Origin: a bacterium
Lineage (GTDB): Bacteria > Chloroflexota > Dormibacteria > Aeolococcales > Bog-877
Direction: 5' to 3'
Length of the DNA: 64,000 nucleotides
Assembly: GCA_021801645.1 (NCBI GenBank)
Contig: JAJYXT010000086.1
Location: 1 to 64,000 of the forward strand
Under the pieces are notes generated by a model. The model searched no databases. It had not been told where the DNA came from and saw only the letters and a list, made by a program, of their open reading frames with translations. The stretch's first letter is position 1. Each line of letters starts with the position of its first letter. Below are positions 16,815-25,653 of the stretch, piece after piece. Both the position numbers and the translations under genes were made by a program.

Positions 16815-17969
16815 TAGTGTCCTGTCTCTCAAGTTAGCTGGATAATGGTGAGGTATCATCCGGCCAAGGAGGTACCTGGTTGTGGCGGTTGGGAGACCGA
16901 AGGCGGAATTGGAGCTGGCCGGCGAGGACCGGCAGACTTTGCAACAGTACGCGGCGCGTCGTCGCACGAGTCAGGGGCCGGCACTACGGGCCAAGATCGT
17001 GTTGCTCTCGGCAACTGGGATGACCAACCAAGCGGTGGCTTCGGAGTTGCGAGTGACGGGCGCTACGGTCGGGAAGTGGCGGCAACGGTTTATTCGCAAC
17101 GGTGCGGCGGGGCTGCTCGACGAACCCCGCTGTGGAGCGCCGCGGAAGATCACCGACGCGCAGGTTGAAGAGTTGCTGACAAGGACACTGGAGACCCTCC
17201 CCGCTAATGCCACCCACTGGAGCACGCGCTCGATGGCTCAAGCCAGTGGGCTCAGCCGGCCCACGGTGCACCGAATCTGGAGAGCTTTTGGGCTCCAGCC
17301 GCACCGGACGGAGAGCTTCAAACTCTCCACCGATCCGCAATTCATCGAGAAGGTGCGCGACATAGTGGGCCTGTACCTGGCCCCTCCACAATGTGCCGTG
17401 GTGCTCTGCGTGGACGAAAAGACCCAGATCCAGGCACTCGACCGCACCCAACCCATTCTGCCGATGGGACCGGGTATACCGGAACGGCAGACCCACGACT
17501 ACCGACGCTACGGGACCACCTCCTTGTTTGCGGCTCTCGATGTGGCCACCGGCAAAGTGATCGGTGATCTACACCGCCGGCACCGGAGTGTGGAGTTCCT
17601 GCAGTTCCTGCAGCATGTGGACTCCGAGGTGCCCACCCAGTTCGATGTCCATGTGGTGCTGGACAACTATGCGACTCACAAGACCCCCACGGTGCAACGG
17701 TGGTTGGTGCAACACCCACGCTTCCACCAGCACTTCACCCCGACCTATTCTTCCTGGATCAATCAGGTAGAGCGCTGGTTCGGACTCCTTACCGAGCGGC
17801 AGATCCGCCGAGGCACGCACCGCAGCGTGCGAGCCTTGGAGACCGCCATCAGGCTCTACCTCAAAGCCAACAACGACAACCCCACACCCTTCACCTGGGT
17901 CAAGACTGCGGACGAGATCCTCGCCAGTCTTCAGCGCTTTTGTTTACGGATCTCCGAGACGGGACACTA
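16815..17969 (+). mobile_element. IS630-family insertion sequence
   Basis: The terminal repeats CTAGTGTCCTGTCTC (16814-16828) and GAGACGGGACACTAG (17956-17970) match in inverted orientation except one base. TA duplications at 16815-16816 and 17968-17969 are the target repeats typical of IS630. The body is 1151 bases and holds one gene. The right end touches an IS5-type element that entered the duplicated TA. Confidence 0.85.
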
Positions 17970-17970
17970 G
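16882..17970 (+). CDS. IS630-family transposase
   Basis: The protein has 362 residues. The N-terminal half has two helix-turn-helix parts ([19 protein letters not shown] and [18 protein letters not shown]). The DDE domain shows [25 protein letters not shown] and the [11 protein letters not shown] glutamate, all intact. ATG is at 16882; an upstream TTG or GTG is possible. The stop codon TAG is unusual: its T and A are the target duplication and its G is the first base of the neighbouring IS5-type element. Without that neighbour the frame would run on into flanking DNA. Confidence 0.9.
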   Translation: MAVGRPKAELELAGEDRQTLQQYAARRRTSQGPALRAKIVLLSATGMTNQAVASELRVTGATVGKWRQRFIRNGAAGLLDEPRCGAPRKITDAQVEELLTRTLETLPANATHWSTRSMAQASGLSRPTVHRIWRAFGLQPHRTESFKLSTDPQFIEKVRDIVGLYLAPPQCAVVLCVDEKTQIQALDRTQPILPMGPGIPERQTHDYRRYGTTSLFAALDVATGKVIGDLHRRHRSVEFLQFLQHVDSEVPTQFDVHVVLDNYATHKTPTVQRWLVQHPRFHQHFTPTYSSWINQVERWFGLLTERQIRRGTHRSVRALETAIRLYLKANNDNPTPFTWVKTADEILASLQRFCLRISETGH

Positions 17971-19307
17971 CTGGGTGTTGGACTGGGCGAACAAGGTGCG
18001 GGGCGCCCCTGGAAAGCGGGATTTCGCGAGATTTTCGGGCTTTGCTCGGTCCCCGGCCCCGCCTCGGAGGGCCCCTCATGCCCTCTGGGGAGGGCAGGAT
18101 GGGGGGCTTCCCGGCGCCTCATGCGGCGGCTCCCACTAGCTTGCCCATTCGGACCAGGTTGTAGGCGGCCAGGGTCATCTCCGCCCACAGCTGGTTGCGT
18201 GCCACCCCTTTGTAGCGGAGCTTCCTTCCCGCACCCACCGTCTTGGTCCAGCCGAAGATCTCCTCCACCCGCTTGCGCTTCCGCTGGCTCACTTGGTACG
18301 CCGGGGTGGTTGCCAGCCTGGCCAGTAGCGCACTGCCCCAGCAGCTCTCCCGCCGGGCCACTTGGGGCGTTACTCGCAGCTCCTGACACCCCTCAAGGAA
18401 GTCGTGCGTGTCATACCCTTTGTCGGCGCCCAAGGTGAAACGCAGGCGTGGCGTTCGCAGGCGCATCCGCTTGAGCATCAGCGTCACCGCCTCCCGCTCG
18501 CTGGTCCCGCTCGCCCGGGTCAGCTCCAGGTCCACCACCAGCCCGTGGCGATTCTCCATCAGGACGTGCCCCGAGAAGCACATCTTGGTCTCCTTGCCCA
18601 TCCCCTTGCGGGCCATCAGGGCCTCCGGGTCAGTCGGCGAGTAGTGGGTCTGGTTGCTCCGGCGCTGGCCCTTGAAGTCGACATCCGGATTGCTGGGGGT
18701 GTAGCCGTTGCCGTCCCCAGGGTCGTCCTCCTCGTCCCGCCGCCGCAGGCTCTTCATGGACGCCCATGCCTCCAGCAGCGTCCCGTCCACGGTGAAGTGA
18801 CTTGAGGAGAGCAGGTGCCGCCGCCGAGCCTGCCGCACCACCGCCTCGAAGAACCGCCGGCTCACCCGGTGCTCCAACAGCCGCGCGCGGTTCTTGGCGA
18901 AGCTGGAGTGGTCGAAGGGTTCGTCCTCCACGTTCAGCCCCAGGAACCACTTGAAGAGCAGGTCGTACCGCAGCCGCTCGCAGAACTGCCGCTCGCTGCG
19001 GATCGAGTAAAGCGCCATCAAGAGACAGCTCTTGAGCAGGTGTTCGGGCGGGATCGAGGGACGTCCAATCTGGGCGTACATCCTCTCGAAGGTCGGCTCC
19101 AGATCTCGCAGCGCCGCCTCCGCCAGCGGCCTGATCCTGCGGCTCGGGTGGCTCTCGGGAATCAACTCGCCAGGGTCGATCCACCCCAGCATCGTCACCT
19201 GGCGGGAGGTACTGCCGCGCATATGACTCTCCAGCCCCTCGCCGAACCGACCCCGCCCCGGCCTACCAGTACCTCACCCCGAGGTGGGACCCCTTTTCAA
19301 CACCCTG
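17970..19307 (-). mobile_element. IS5-family insertion sequence
   Basis: The ends GCTGGGTGTTG (17970-17980) and CAACACCCTG (19298-19307) are imperfect inverted repeats. CTA at 17967-17969 and at 19308-19310 is a 3-bp target duplication. The left CTA consists of the last base and the TA duplication of the IS630-type element, so this element arrived second. Confidence 0.75.
18119..19222 (-). CDS. IS5-family transposase
   Basis: The protein has 367 residues. It has the IS5 N-terminal domain (RPSIPPEHLLKSCLLMALYS, SERQFCERLRYDLLFKWFLG) and a DDE domain with SSHFTVDGTLLEAWAS, FTLGADKGYDTHDF and a C-terminal KRVEEIFGWTKTV-x-YKG segment holding the glutamate. All three acids are present and no frameshift is seen, so it may be active. 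Confidence 0.9.
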   Translation of the reverse strand: MRGSTSRQVTMLGWIDPGELIPESHPSRRIRPLAEAALRDLEPTFERMYAQIGRPSIPPEHLLKSCLLMALYSIRSERQFCERLRYDLLFKWFLGLNVEDEPFDHSSFAKNRARLLEHRVSRRFFEAVVRQARRRHLLSSSHFTVDGTLLEAWASMKSLRRRDEEDDPGDGNGYTPSNPDVDFKGQRRSNQTHYSPTDPEALMARKGMGKETKMCFSGHVLMENRHGLVVDLELTRASGTSEREAVTLMLKRMRLRTPRLRFTLGADKGYDTHDFLEGCQELRVTPQVARRESCWGSALLARLATTPAYQVSQRKRKRVEEIFGWTKTVGAGRKLRYKGVARNQLWAEMTLAAYNLVRMGKLVGAAA

Positions 19308-19592
19308 CTACGGTCGCAATGAGGGATGCTTCGAGGACCGTCCTAATACCGTCGCCGTTGAGCGTCAGCAAACGGAGCGCCTGATCCCCGTGCCGAGCCG
19401 CAATAGGCCACTGGATCCGATTTGTCGAAGTGCTCAATATGGCAATCACCCCTGCCGCCTACTGACCGGTTCGTGAGTTCCGCCGGGACTCCGACGTGGC
19501 CGCAACCGACCGAAGGTGGCGGGCGCGACGGGAGCGGAGGGGAGTGGCGGCGTTGACATTCATGGGCAGAGGATAGACCCTGCCGATCAGCG

Positions 19593-20174
19593 ATGAGCCC
19601 TCTGCGCAAAGAATGGACCATGACCGGGGCCGCCCGGCTGCTGGGCCAGCCTCAGCATCGGTTGATCTATCTCTGTGAGAAGGGAGTCGTCCAGCCCGAT
19701 CTCCGGCGCGCCGACGGCCGAGGGAGTAGCAGGGGATTTTCCCGCCGCAACCTTCTCGAGTTCTCGGTGGCCCTCGATCTCCGGCGGCTGCAGATCCCAG
19801 CCCAACTCATCGGAGCCCTTCTCGGGGCGCTACGCGAGCTAGAGGCTCACCTTGAGGCGGAGTTCCCCAGCTTCTCGATACCCGATAGTCTCCGCTCGTC
19901 GACCGCTCCGGATCTGCGCCTGGTGATCGGCGACGGCAGGCTCTACTTCACTCTAGTCACCGGTGAAGGTGAACCCAGGCTGTTCCGCGGGAGCACCCTG
20001 TCGGAAATCGGAGCCAGGCCCGAAGCTCGCCGGCAGGAGTTGGCTGGGGACGTGTGGAGTGCAGAGCCAATCGGCCCTCACGAACCGAGCTCTCACGCCG
20101 GCATGGGTCGGAGTTACACCACGCTGGAGGTTCGCATCACCCACCTCGCACGGGACTTGCCGATCGGCACCTGA
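19593..20174 (+). CDS. MerR-like HTH protein upstream of the serine recombinase
   Basis: The protein has 193 residues. The first 75 form a MerR-type winged HTH (MTGAARLLGQPQHRLIYLCE, RGFSRRNLLEFSVALDLRRL). The C-terminal half has no recognised ligand domain and lacks metal-binding cysteines. It is first in a same-strand set with a 60-residue protein and a serine recombinase. IS607 elements also pair a MerR-type HTH with a serine recombinase, although there the HTH is fused. A role in controlling or directing recombination is inferred. TTGACA at 19553-19558 is a plausible -35 box. Confidence 0.7.
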   Translation: MSPLRKEWTMTGAARLLGQPQHRLIYLCEKGVVQPDLRRADGRGSSRGFSRRNLLEFSVALDLRRLQIPAQLIGALLGALRELEAHLEAEFPSFSIPDSLRSSTAPDLRLVIGDGRLYFTLVTGEGEPRLFRGSTLSEIGARPEARRQELAGDVWSAEPIGPHEPSSHAGMGRSYTTLEVRITHLARDLPIGT

Positions 20175-20247
20175 CCCCAAGGGAGGCGGGCGGGCGGACA
20201 TAATAGACAGTGACTATCATCCTCCCTCCACCCCCGGGGCCAAGCCG

Positions 20248-20430
20248 ATGAGAGCTTGCGCGCAGACGCTCGCCCTGCCCATCGAGGATGGCGCACCAGA
20301 TCTGCGGGACGTCGAATGGACCTCCCTGCTGGACCATCTCGCAACGGAGCTTGCCCGCGAGTACGTGCGGCTCATGGAGGGTGCCTCAGCAGCGGAAGTC
20401 GGGCGAGACATCTCGCTCGCCGACCACTGA
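20248..20430 (+). CDS. Small acidic protein preceding the recombinase
   Basis: The protein has 60 residues, ATG 20248 to TGA 20430. It is acidic and mostly helical: LPIEDGAPDLRDVEWTSLLD, then LATELAREYVRLMEGASAA. The stop lies 12 bases before the recombinase start, so they are co-transcribed. Position and size would suit a recombination-directionality or regulatory factor, but nothing in the sequence proves this. Confidence 0.55.
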   Translation: MRACAQTLALPIEDGAPDLRDVEWTSLLDHLATELAREYVRLMEGASAAEVGRDISLADH

Positions 20431-20442
20431 CTGCGATCAGCG

Positions 20443-22128
20443 ATGCGCGCCGCCATCTACGCCCGCTACAGCTCCGAGAACCAGCGCCCCGAGAGCATCG
20501 AGGACCAGGTGTCCGCCTGTCGGCGGCTGGCCAGGGAGCGCGGCTTCGAGATCTCTGACGAGGATGTATTCGCGGACCAGGCTCAGTCGGGAGCCCGGCG
20601 CGACCGTCAGGCTCTTGCCGACCTGCTATCCGCCGCGAAGTCTGCGAGGTTCGAGGTGATCCTGGTCGATGACCTCTCCCGGCTGGCCCGCGACAACTAC
20701 CTCATGCTCTCGGTGCTGGCCGAGCTCCACTTCGAGGGCGTCCACGTGGTCTCCGTGGCGGACGGTCTCGATAGCAAAGATGAGGAGGCCGCCCTGGGCA
20801 TCCAGATCCGCGGCATCTTCAACGAGCTCCAGCTCCGCGACCTCCGCAAGAAGACCCTTCGCGGCCAGATCGGGCAGAAGCAGCGCGGCTTCTCCGTGGG
20901 TGAACGGACCTACGGGTACCGCTCCGTCCCGGTGGGCGATATCCGCATCGACAAGCGCGGTCAGCCCCGACCAGACGGCTTTCGGATGGAGGTCAACCCG
21001 GCCGAGGCCGCGGTGGTGCTGCGGATCTTTCAGCAGTATGCGGAGGGGGCATCCCTTCCCGGGATCGTGCGCTCCCTCAACGACGACCGGGTGCCGGGGC
21101 GGGTGCGGGCTACCCTGGGGTGGTCGCCGGCCACGGTGAGTCGGATCCTGGACAACCAGAAGTACGTCGGCCGGTGGGTGTGGAACAGGACCGAGAACCG
21201 ACGGGACCCCCGCACCGGCCGGAAGCGCCAGTTTGACAAGCCGGAATCCGAGTGGATCGTCCAGGAGAACGACCAGCTCCGCATCGTCCCCGACGCGCTC
21301 TGGCAGAAGGTCAGGGAGCACCGTGAACAGGCACGCCGAGCCTGGCCGGGGGCGCCCGCTCGCCGGGGGTTCAGCACCGAGCAGGGTAGCCGCCAAAAGA
21401 CCTACCCCACCCACCTGCTCTCGGGCACCATGGTGTGCGGCAGCTGTGGGGCGGCGATGGCCCAGGTCAGCGGCAAGAGCGGCGGCTACTACGGCTGCCT
21501 CGCCGCCACCAAGGGCGCTTGCGAGAACCACCTGCTGGTCCGGCGCACCCTGGCCGAGAACGTGATCATTGATGCGGTGCGCGGTCGCCTCACCGATGCC
21601 GGCTCCGTCCGCTACGTCTTGGAGAGGGTCGAGGCCGACGTGAAGAGGATGTACTCGGATGTCCCCGAGACGATCCGGCTGAAGGAGGCGGAGCTCCGGG
21701 CCGACGAGCGCCGGCTGGCCAACTTCGTCGACTTCATCGGCGAGGGCCGGGGCAGCCGGGCCCTGGCCTCCGCCCTGACCGAGACAGAGCGCCGGGTGGA
21801 GACCCTACGCGAGGAGGTCGACGGTCTCCGGCGCAGCCGGGACGCCATCTTCCAGGCGCCACCCATAGAGTGGATCGAGGAGCGGCTCGCCAAGCTGCGA
21901 CCCGTGCTGGAGCAGGCGACCGAGAGGTCCGCCCAGCTGCTGCGCCAGATCCTCGGGACGATCCGGCTGGAGCCCACCAGGGGCGACATCGGCCGTCCCT
22001 ACTACCTGGCCCGGACCTCGATCGACACCCTGGCCCTGCTCGATCCAGTGCCTGGAGCCGAGGGCTCGGAATCCGGTTCGAATTCTTTGCGTTGGTGGGG
22101 TTGTTGCAACGTTCTTGTCCGGGCCTAG
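20443..22128 (+). CDS. Large serine recombinase (site-specific integrase)
   Basis: The protein has 561 residues. The N-terminal resolvase domain has AAIYARYSSENQRPESIEDQ (catalytic Ser in YSS), the LVDDLSRLARD arginine motif and the long helix with GIFNELQLRDLRKKT. Next come the recombinase domain (GYRSVPVG to YVGRWVWNRTENRRDPRTG), a zinc ribbon (MVCGSCGAAMA and YYGCLAATKGACEN) and a coiled coil. All catalytic parts are present. It would integrate and excise DNA between att sites. The closing codons are shared with a remnant at 10764-11097 up to GCGTTGGTGG, where the two diverge. Confidence 0.92.
   Translation: MRAAIYARYSSENQRPESIEDQVSACRRLARERGFEISDEDVFADQAQSGARRDRQALADLLSAAKSARFEVILVDDLSRLARDNYLMLSVLAELHFEGVHVVSVADGLDSKDEEAALGIQIRGIFNELQLRDLRKKTLRGQIGQKQRGFSVGERTYGYRSVPVGDIRIDKRGQPRPDGFRMEVNPAEAAVVLRIFQQYAEGASLPGIVRSLNDDRVPGRVRATLGWSPATVSRILDNQKYVGRWVWNRTENRRDPRTGRKRQFDKPESEWIVQENDQLRIVPDALWQKVREHREQARRAWPGAPARRGFSTEQGSRQKTYPTHLLSGTMVCGSCGAAMAQVSGKSGGYYGCLAATKGACENHLLVRRTLAENVIIDAVRGRLTDAGSVRYVLERVEADVKRMYSDVPETIRLKEAELRADERRLANFVDFIGEGRGSRALASALTETERRVETLREEVDGLRRSRDAIFQAPPIEWIEERLAKLRPVLEQATERSAQLLRQILGTIRLEPTRGDIGRPYYLARTSIDTLALLDPVPGAEGSESGSNSLRWWGCCNVLVRA
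22075..22109. other. Candidate recombination junction at the end of the serine recombinase gene
   Basis: Bases 22075-22098 match 11080-11103 exactly and then sequences diverge. The following GGGTTGTTGCAA (22098-22109) recurs in opposite orientation at 27426-27437, abutting the CCA end of ssrA. Together this suggests an attachment-site core, though a 12-base match could be chance. Confidence 0.4.
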
Positions 22129-22189
22129 CTGACTTCGAGAAGAACGCCACGCGAGGCCATTCCGGGGAGGCTTGTACACGCTGCTACCG

Positions 22190-22441
22190 GTATTCTGTAA
22201 ATAGCCCGACACCATCCCAACTGAGATCGCGCTGCCCCCCGGGTCGTAGCCGTACGAAGTGGCGACGCTGCCTGCTTCGACCGTCTCCATCAGCTCCAAG
22301 TCGGCATTGTACGAGTAAGTGGTCGTCTGGCTGCTCCCATTGGTGGTTGAGATGAGATTCGCGTCGGCGTCGTAAGACTAGCCGGTGCTGAGGCCGAGGG
22401 GATTGATCACCCCCGTAGTCTCGGCCAGGGCGTTGTACCTG
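22190..22441 (-). pseudogene. RHS/YD-repeat gene fragment
   Basis: In one frame the minus strand reads RYNALAETTGVINPLGL, a stop codon, then SYDADANLISTTNGSSQ, TTTYSYNADLELMETVEAG and SVATSYGYDPGG. These are YD repeats of RHS polymorphic toxins or wall-associated proteins. The in-frame stop (TAG, near 22379) and missing ends show it is a scrap of a much larger gene. Confidence 0.7.
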
Positions 22442-22448
22442 CCCCAGT

Positions 22449-22688
22449 CTACTTCGCCAAAACGCCACCAGCGACTGCGACTAGTAAACCAAAGCCGCAA
22501 AACATCCCACCGAGCAGTTTGTTCCACCACGACGGATATTGAAAATGGCCTGGCATATGCTCATACAACCTATTGAGTCGGCCCATGACGTGCCCCCCGA
22601 ACCGTACGATGCCCAGACCGAGAACGAAGATTGCGAGCCCCAAAACGACCGCCCCGAGCTTCGCTGCCACAATCACCATCACTGCCAC
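22449..22688 (-). CDS. Small membrane protein, two transmembrane helices
   Basis: The protein has 79 residues: hydrophobic segment VIVAAKLGAVVLGLAIFVLG, then a central loop with RFGGHVMGRLNRLYEHMPGH, then LLGGMFCGFGLLVAVAGGVL. The family is unknown to me. Composition and two clean helices make it likely real. It is last in a run of minus-strand membrane-protein genes. Confidence 0.55.
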   Translation of the reverse strand: MAVMVIVAAKLGAVVLGLAIFVLGLGIVRFGGHVMGRLNRLYEHMPGHFQYPSWWNKLLGGMFCGFGLLVAVAGGVLAK

Positions 22689-22782
22689 ACACCGGTCCGC
22701 TTTGCCCCCACGTATCCCTGAGGCGTCCCAGCACAGACCCCTGCCCCTACCCGGTCAGTGGATCCAGGCTTGGCCAGCATGA

Positions 22783-23247
22783 TCAGGTGTGGTCCACCCC
22801 ATTGGGTCGCGGCAGAGCCTCAGGGTGTTCCTGCCAGTACCGCTGCTTGGCACGGTCTATCTCTAGCTTCCACTCTTCGACATTAAGCAATGCGCCGCGG
22901 GTCCTAACCGGGAACCCGCATTGTGCACTAATGTAGTCGCTCGCCAGCCGTCTGGTCTTTAACATCCAGTGGAATAAGAGAACGGCACCTGCAACGATAA
23001 CGCCCCCGATACCCCAGTCGACCGCACCCAGGACCACGGACAGCGTGCCGTGAGTAAGGCCAACGCAGATTGCCAGCGCGATCCCCAGCGAGAACGGAAT
23101 CACCGAGAACTTGAGCACCCATTGCGGCCGTTGTGTGTACTTAAACGCCTCCTCGCCAATGAGGGGAACGAGTTCAGCTCTGGCCAGTCGCACCTTTTCT
23201 CGATTGATGGCGTTCCATGCACTGGTCTTGTAGGCACTAGCGGGCAT
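22783..23247 (-). CDS. Membrane protein of unknown function, paralogue of its neighbour
   Basis: The protein has about 154 residues. ATG 23247 is used; TTG 23253 is possible. An N-terminal helix (REKVRLARAELVPLIGEEAF) is followed by two transmembrane segments (VLKFSVIPFSLGIALAICVG and GIGGVIVAGAVLLFHWML) and a soluble helical tail ending EIDRAKQRYWQEHPEALP. The next gene upstream has the same plan (LVGEEATDLAYRANTWLLR). I do not recognise the family. The pair probably arose by tandem duplication. Confidence 0.55.
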   Translation of the reverse strand: MPASAYKTSAWNAINREKVRLARAELVPLIGEEAFKYTQRPQWVLKFSVIPFSLGIALAICVGLTHGTLSVVLGAVDWGIGGVIVAGAVLLFHWMLKTRRLASDYISAQCGFPVRTRGALLNVEEWKLEIDRAKQRYWQEHPEALPRPNGVDHT

Positions 23248-23731
23248 GGTCAACCACCCTGCTCCGGGTCTTGGGAGTGCTGTTGCCGATACTCATTCCA
23301 CGCATCTTCCTTTCGGGTGATCCACTCCTGATTGTGGAGGGCACTGGCCGTCTGCGTGTGGCGCTGGCGCTCTTCAGCCTCGATGCGCGCTGGTGAGCTC
23401 GCTCGATTTCCTTCTGCCACGCCCAGGGACGTATGCCCCCTGACTTGACCGTGATGGCGAGGCCATCCCGCCGGGAGAGATATGCACTGGCCGCTCGGGT
23501 TGCTCGCCTATTCAGCTTGGCACCATATGCGAGACAAACAGAGCACACAACAAAGGCTGCGGCCACGGCCACGAATATCACGGGCAAGTGCAATTCGAAG
23601 GCAATCACCGCCAGAGCGGGCACCGTCGGAAAGACTGCAAGCGCGCCGCGCAGCAGCCAAGTGTTCGCTCGATATGCCAAGTCTGTGGCCTCTTCGCCAA
23701 CCAAGGCGGCGATCTGATCGCGTTTGGTCAT
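23237..23731 (-). CDS. Membrane protein of unknown function, probably frameshifted near its end
   Basis: The N-terminus TKRDQIAALVGEEATDLAYR and two hydrophobic segments parallel the downstream paralogue up to WAWQKEIERAHQRA. After that the annotated frame becomes Arg/Ser-rich. The +1 frame instead reads IEAEERQRHTQTASALHNQE, then WITRKEDAWNEYRQQHSQDP and EQGG-stop, with protein-like helical composition and a stop just before the next start codon. I therefore suspect a single-base frameshift near 23385, real or due to sequencing. Function unknown. Confidence 0.5.
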   Translation of the reverse strand: MTKRDQIAALVGEEATDLAYRANTWLLRGALAVFPTVPALAVIAFELHLPVIFVAVAAAFVVCSVCLAYGAKLNRRATRAASAYLSRRDGLAITVKSGGIRPWAWQKEIERAHQRASRLKSASATRRRPVPSTIRSGSPERKMRGMSIGNSTPKTRSRVVDHAR

Positions 23732-23965
23732 GCCTGCTTGCCCTCACTGCCACCCTGCGCACATTCACAGCGACACCTGGCCGACGTGCTGCGTTCCCGA
23801 ACTGGCAACTCTTGATCTCCGCTGACAGAATGAGGTTCCATGACTACCATCAGTCGCGATCTTGGGCCATCAGCGGCGTCTCGTCAAGTGGATGGGATGC
23901 GATGAGGGAGAGCCAGGACGGAATCGCAAACACCGCCAGTGCTCGTCATGACTCGCGAAGGTGCC

Positions 23966-24370
23966 TCAGCGGAGTTGCCAGTACCCACGCCGCCCTGGCA
24001 CCTTTTCAAAGCGCTGGTCACGAGCCAATGTCTTGAACAGAGTCGAGTAGGCCGATTCCGTCCGCAACAGCTTGCCGGCGTCCTGGAGCGCTTGGACAAG
24101 TTCGCTGGCGCGCATCTGCCTGTTGCGACGGAGGAGTGACTCGATGGCGTCGGCGATGGTGCCCGAGTGCATCTCGGCTTCCAATGGCTCGCCACCCGAC
24201 CGGGCCAGTCTGAGGCTGGACTCAAGGGCACGGATCCTGCTGGCCAGCTTCCGCCTAGCCTCCTTGGCATCCTCGAGGCTCTTGGCCAGACGCTGATCGT
24301 CCAGTCGCAACGCTGCCAGTTTTCCTTCAAGTGCACCCAAGGGATCAGGCGGCTGGTGGGCTCGAGTCAT
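23966..24370 (-). CDS. Coiled-coil plus winged-helix protein, paralogue of 5239-5661
   Basis: The protein has 134 residues from ATG 24370; an ATG at 24430 is less likely because the -10-like TATAAT at 24433-24438 sits next to it. The coiled coil (LALEGKL-type heptads through RKLASRIRALESSLRLARSG) leads into SGTIADAIESLL, ASELVQALQDAGKLLRTE, AYSTLFKTLARDQRFEKV and GYWQL. More than half of the C-terminal residues match the copy at 5239. It is divergent from the HNH-repeat/DDE gene pair and may regulate it. Confidence 0.65.
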   Translation of the reverse strand: MTRAHQPPDPLGALEGKLAALRLDDQRLAKSLEDAKEARRKLASRIRALESSLRLARSGGEPLEAEMHSGTIADAIESLLRRNRQMRASELVQALQDAGKLLRTESAYSTLFKTLARDQRFEKVPGRRGYWQLR

Positions 24371-24471
24371 TGCACGGGAGTGTAGACCATTCAGTCCCGC
24401 GCTCAAGGGCGACACGTCCGATAGCGACATAGTATAATAGGCGTGTATCGCGGTGGCGCTCAGGAGTTGGC

Positions 24472-25653
24472 TTGATCACGCCCCGGTCCGGAATTCAGAC
24501 TCGCGAGATGCCGATGGGAGCACCTGGAAGGTCGGCTCTGCGGCATTTGCATCTGGCCGATCTTTGTGAGATCCTGGAGCTAGATGAAGGACCAGCAGCT
24601 CCGGCCGAGGCCGATCACAGGGGTGACTGGGCTGACGAGCTGATTCCGGATGTTGGGCTCGCCCCCACCCGGCGGCGGGGGCGCTTCAACGCTACTATCG
24701 GCCCTGGCTCCCTCTTGGAGAGCGTCGCCGAAGTCGCCTTGGCGGCAGGCTGCGGTGACCCAGGTGTCGCGGTGGCGATCTCGAAGTCAGCCTGGGACCG
24801 AGCCCGCAACGATCAGAGCCGGACCAACCTGCCCTCGGCCGAGGCGGTCCGCCAGCGCTTCGGACTAGCGTGGCGGGGGATCCTGGAGCTCGCCCTGACC
24901 GACCGCTCGCAGCGGACCAAGCTGCTCGGTCAATGGGATGGATCTCACTTCGCGGGATGGGGGCCGACAGGTCCCGAAGAGGCGCTCCGCGCAGTGAGAG
25001 CAGTCGCGATCCGCATTGGCCATGCGCCCGCCCCTTTCGAGTACGACGAGGTGGCCAGGGCGATGGAGGCCGAGTCTGGGCGGCGCCGCACCGGCAGACC
25101 CTTGCTCCTGCCGCGCAGCGTGTACGTCGTCAACGAGTTCAAGTCCTGGAGCGCGGCCCTGCAAGAGGCCGGATTGGAGCCGAGGCCAGGCCACCCAAGG
25201 TCGGCGCGCGTCGCTCCCCTAGTGGAGACCCTGGACCAATTCATTGAGGAGGTCGGGTTTCTCCCCAACAGTGCGTACTTCCTGGAGTGGTGCCGCCGCA
25301 GGGACATCCCCACCGCCAGGCTCGTCGGCGGGTGGGGAGGCGTGGTTGCTGGCGTCCGCCGGCTGCGCGCCGCGCGCGGTGCGGCCACGCCCGAACACGC
25401 CACCCGCCCCAAGGACCTTCCCCCACTGCCAAACCCAGTGCCCCGAGTTCGCCGGATGGCGTTCCGGCACTCCCGAGAGGCGATCATAGCTTCGCTGCGC
25501 CGGTACGGAGAGTTGCACCTGCCACCTGGGGCCATGCCCCGACAGAAGCATTACCTGGCCGCCTGCCAGGAGGACCCCAAGCTGATCTGGCCGAGTGCGA
25601 TGACTGGCCATGGAAGATTCCACGACCTGTGCCTGGAGGCGGGCATCGAATGA
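24472..25653 (+). CDS. HNH-repeat-type DNA-binding protein partnered with a transposase
   Basis: The protein has 393 residues with TTG 24472 preceded by CAGGAG; ATG 24508 is an alternative. It contains several helical modules of 50-60 residues that each end in a pattern like F-x-SW-x-A-L-x-x-AGL: ALRAVRAVAIRIGHAPAPFE through FKSWSAALQEAGLEP, then LDQFIEEVGFLPNSAYFLEW, and IASLRRYGELHLPPGAM through GRFHDLCLEAGIE. These resemble homing-endonuclease-associated (HNH) repeats, taken to bind DNA. There is no nuclease motif. Its stop overlaps the start of the next gene by ATGA, so both are translated together. Confidence 0.6.
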   Translation: MITPRSGIQTREMPMGAPGRSALRHLHLADLCEILELDEGPAAPAEADHRGDWADELIPDVGLAPTRRRGRFNATIGPGSLLESVAEVALAAGCGDPGVAVAISKSAWDRARNDQSRTNLPSAEAVRQRFGLAWRGILELALTDRSQRTKLLGQWDGSHFAGWGPTGPEEALRAVRAVAIRIGHAPAPFEYDEVARAMEAESGRRRTGRPLLLPRSVYVVNEFKSWSAALQEAGLEPRPGHPRSARVAPLVETLDQFIEEVGFLPNSAYFLEWCRRRDIPTARLVGGWGGVVAGVRRLRAARGAATPEHATRPKDLPPLPNPVPRVRRMAFRHSREAIIASLRRYGELHLPPGAMPRQKHYLAACQEDPKLIWPSAMTGHGRFHDLCLEAGIE

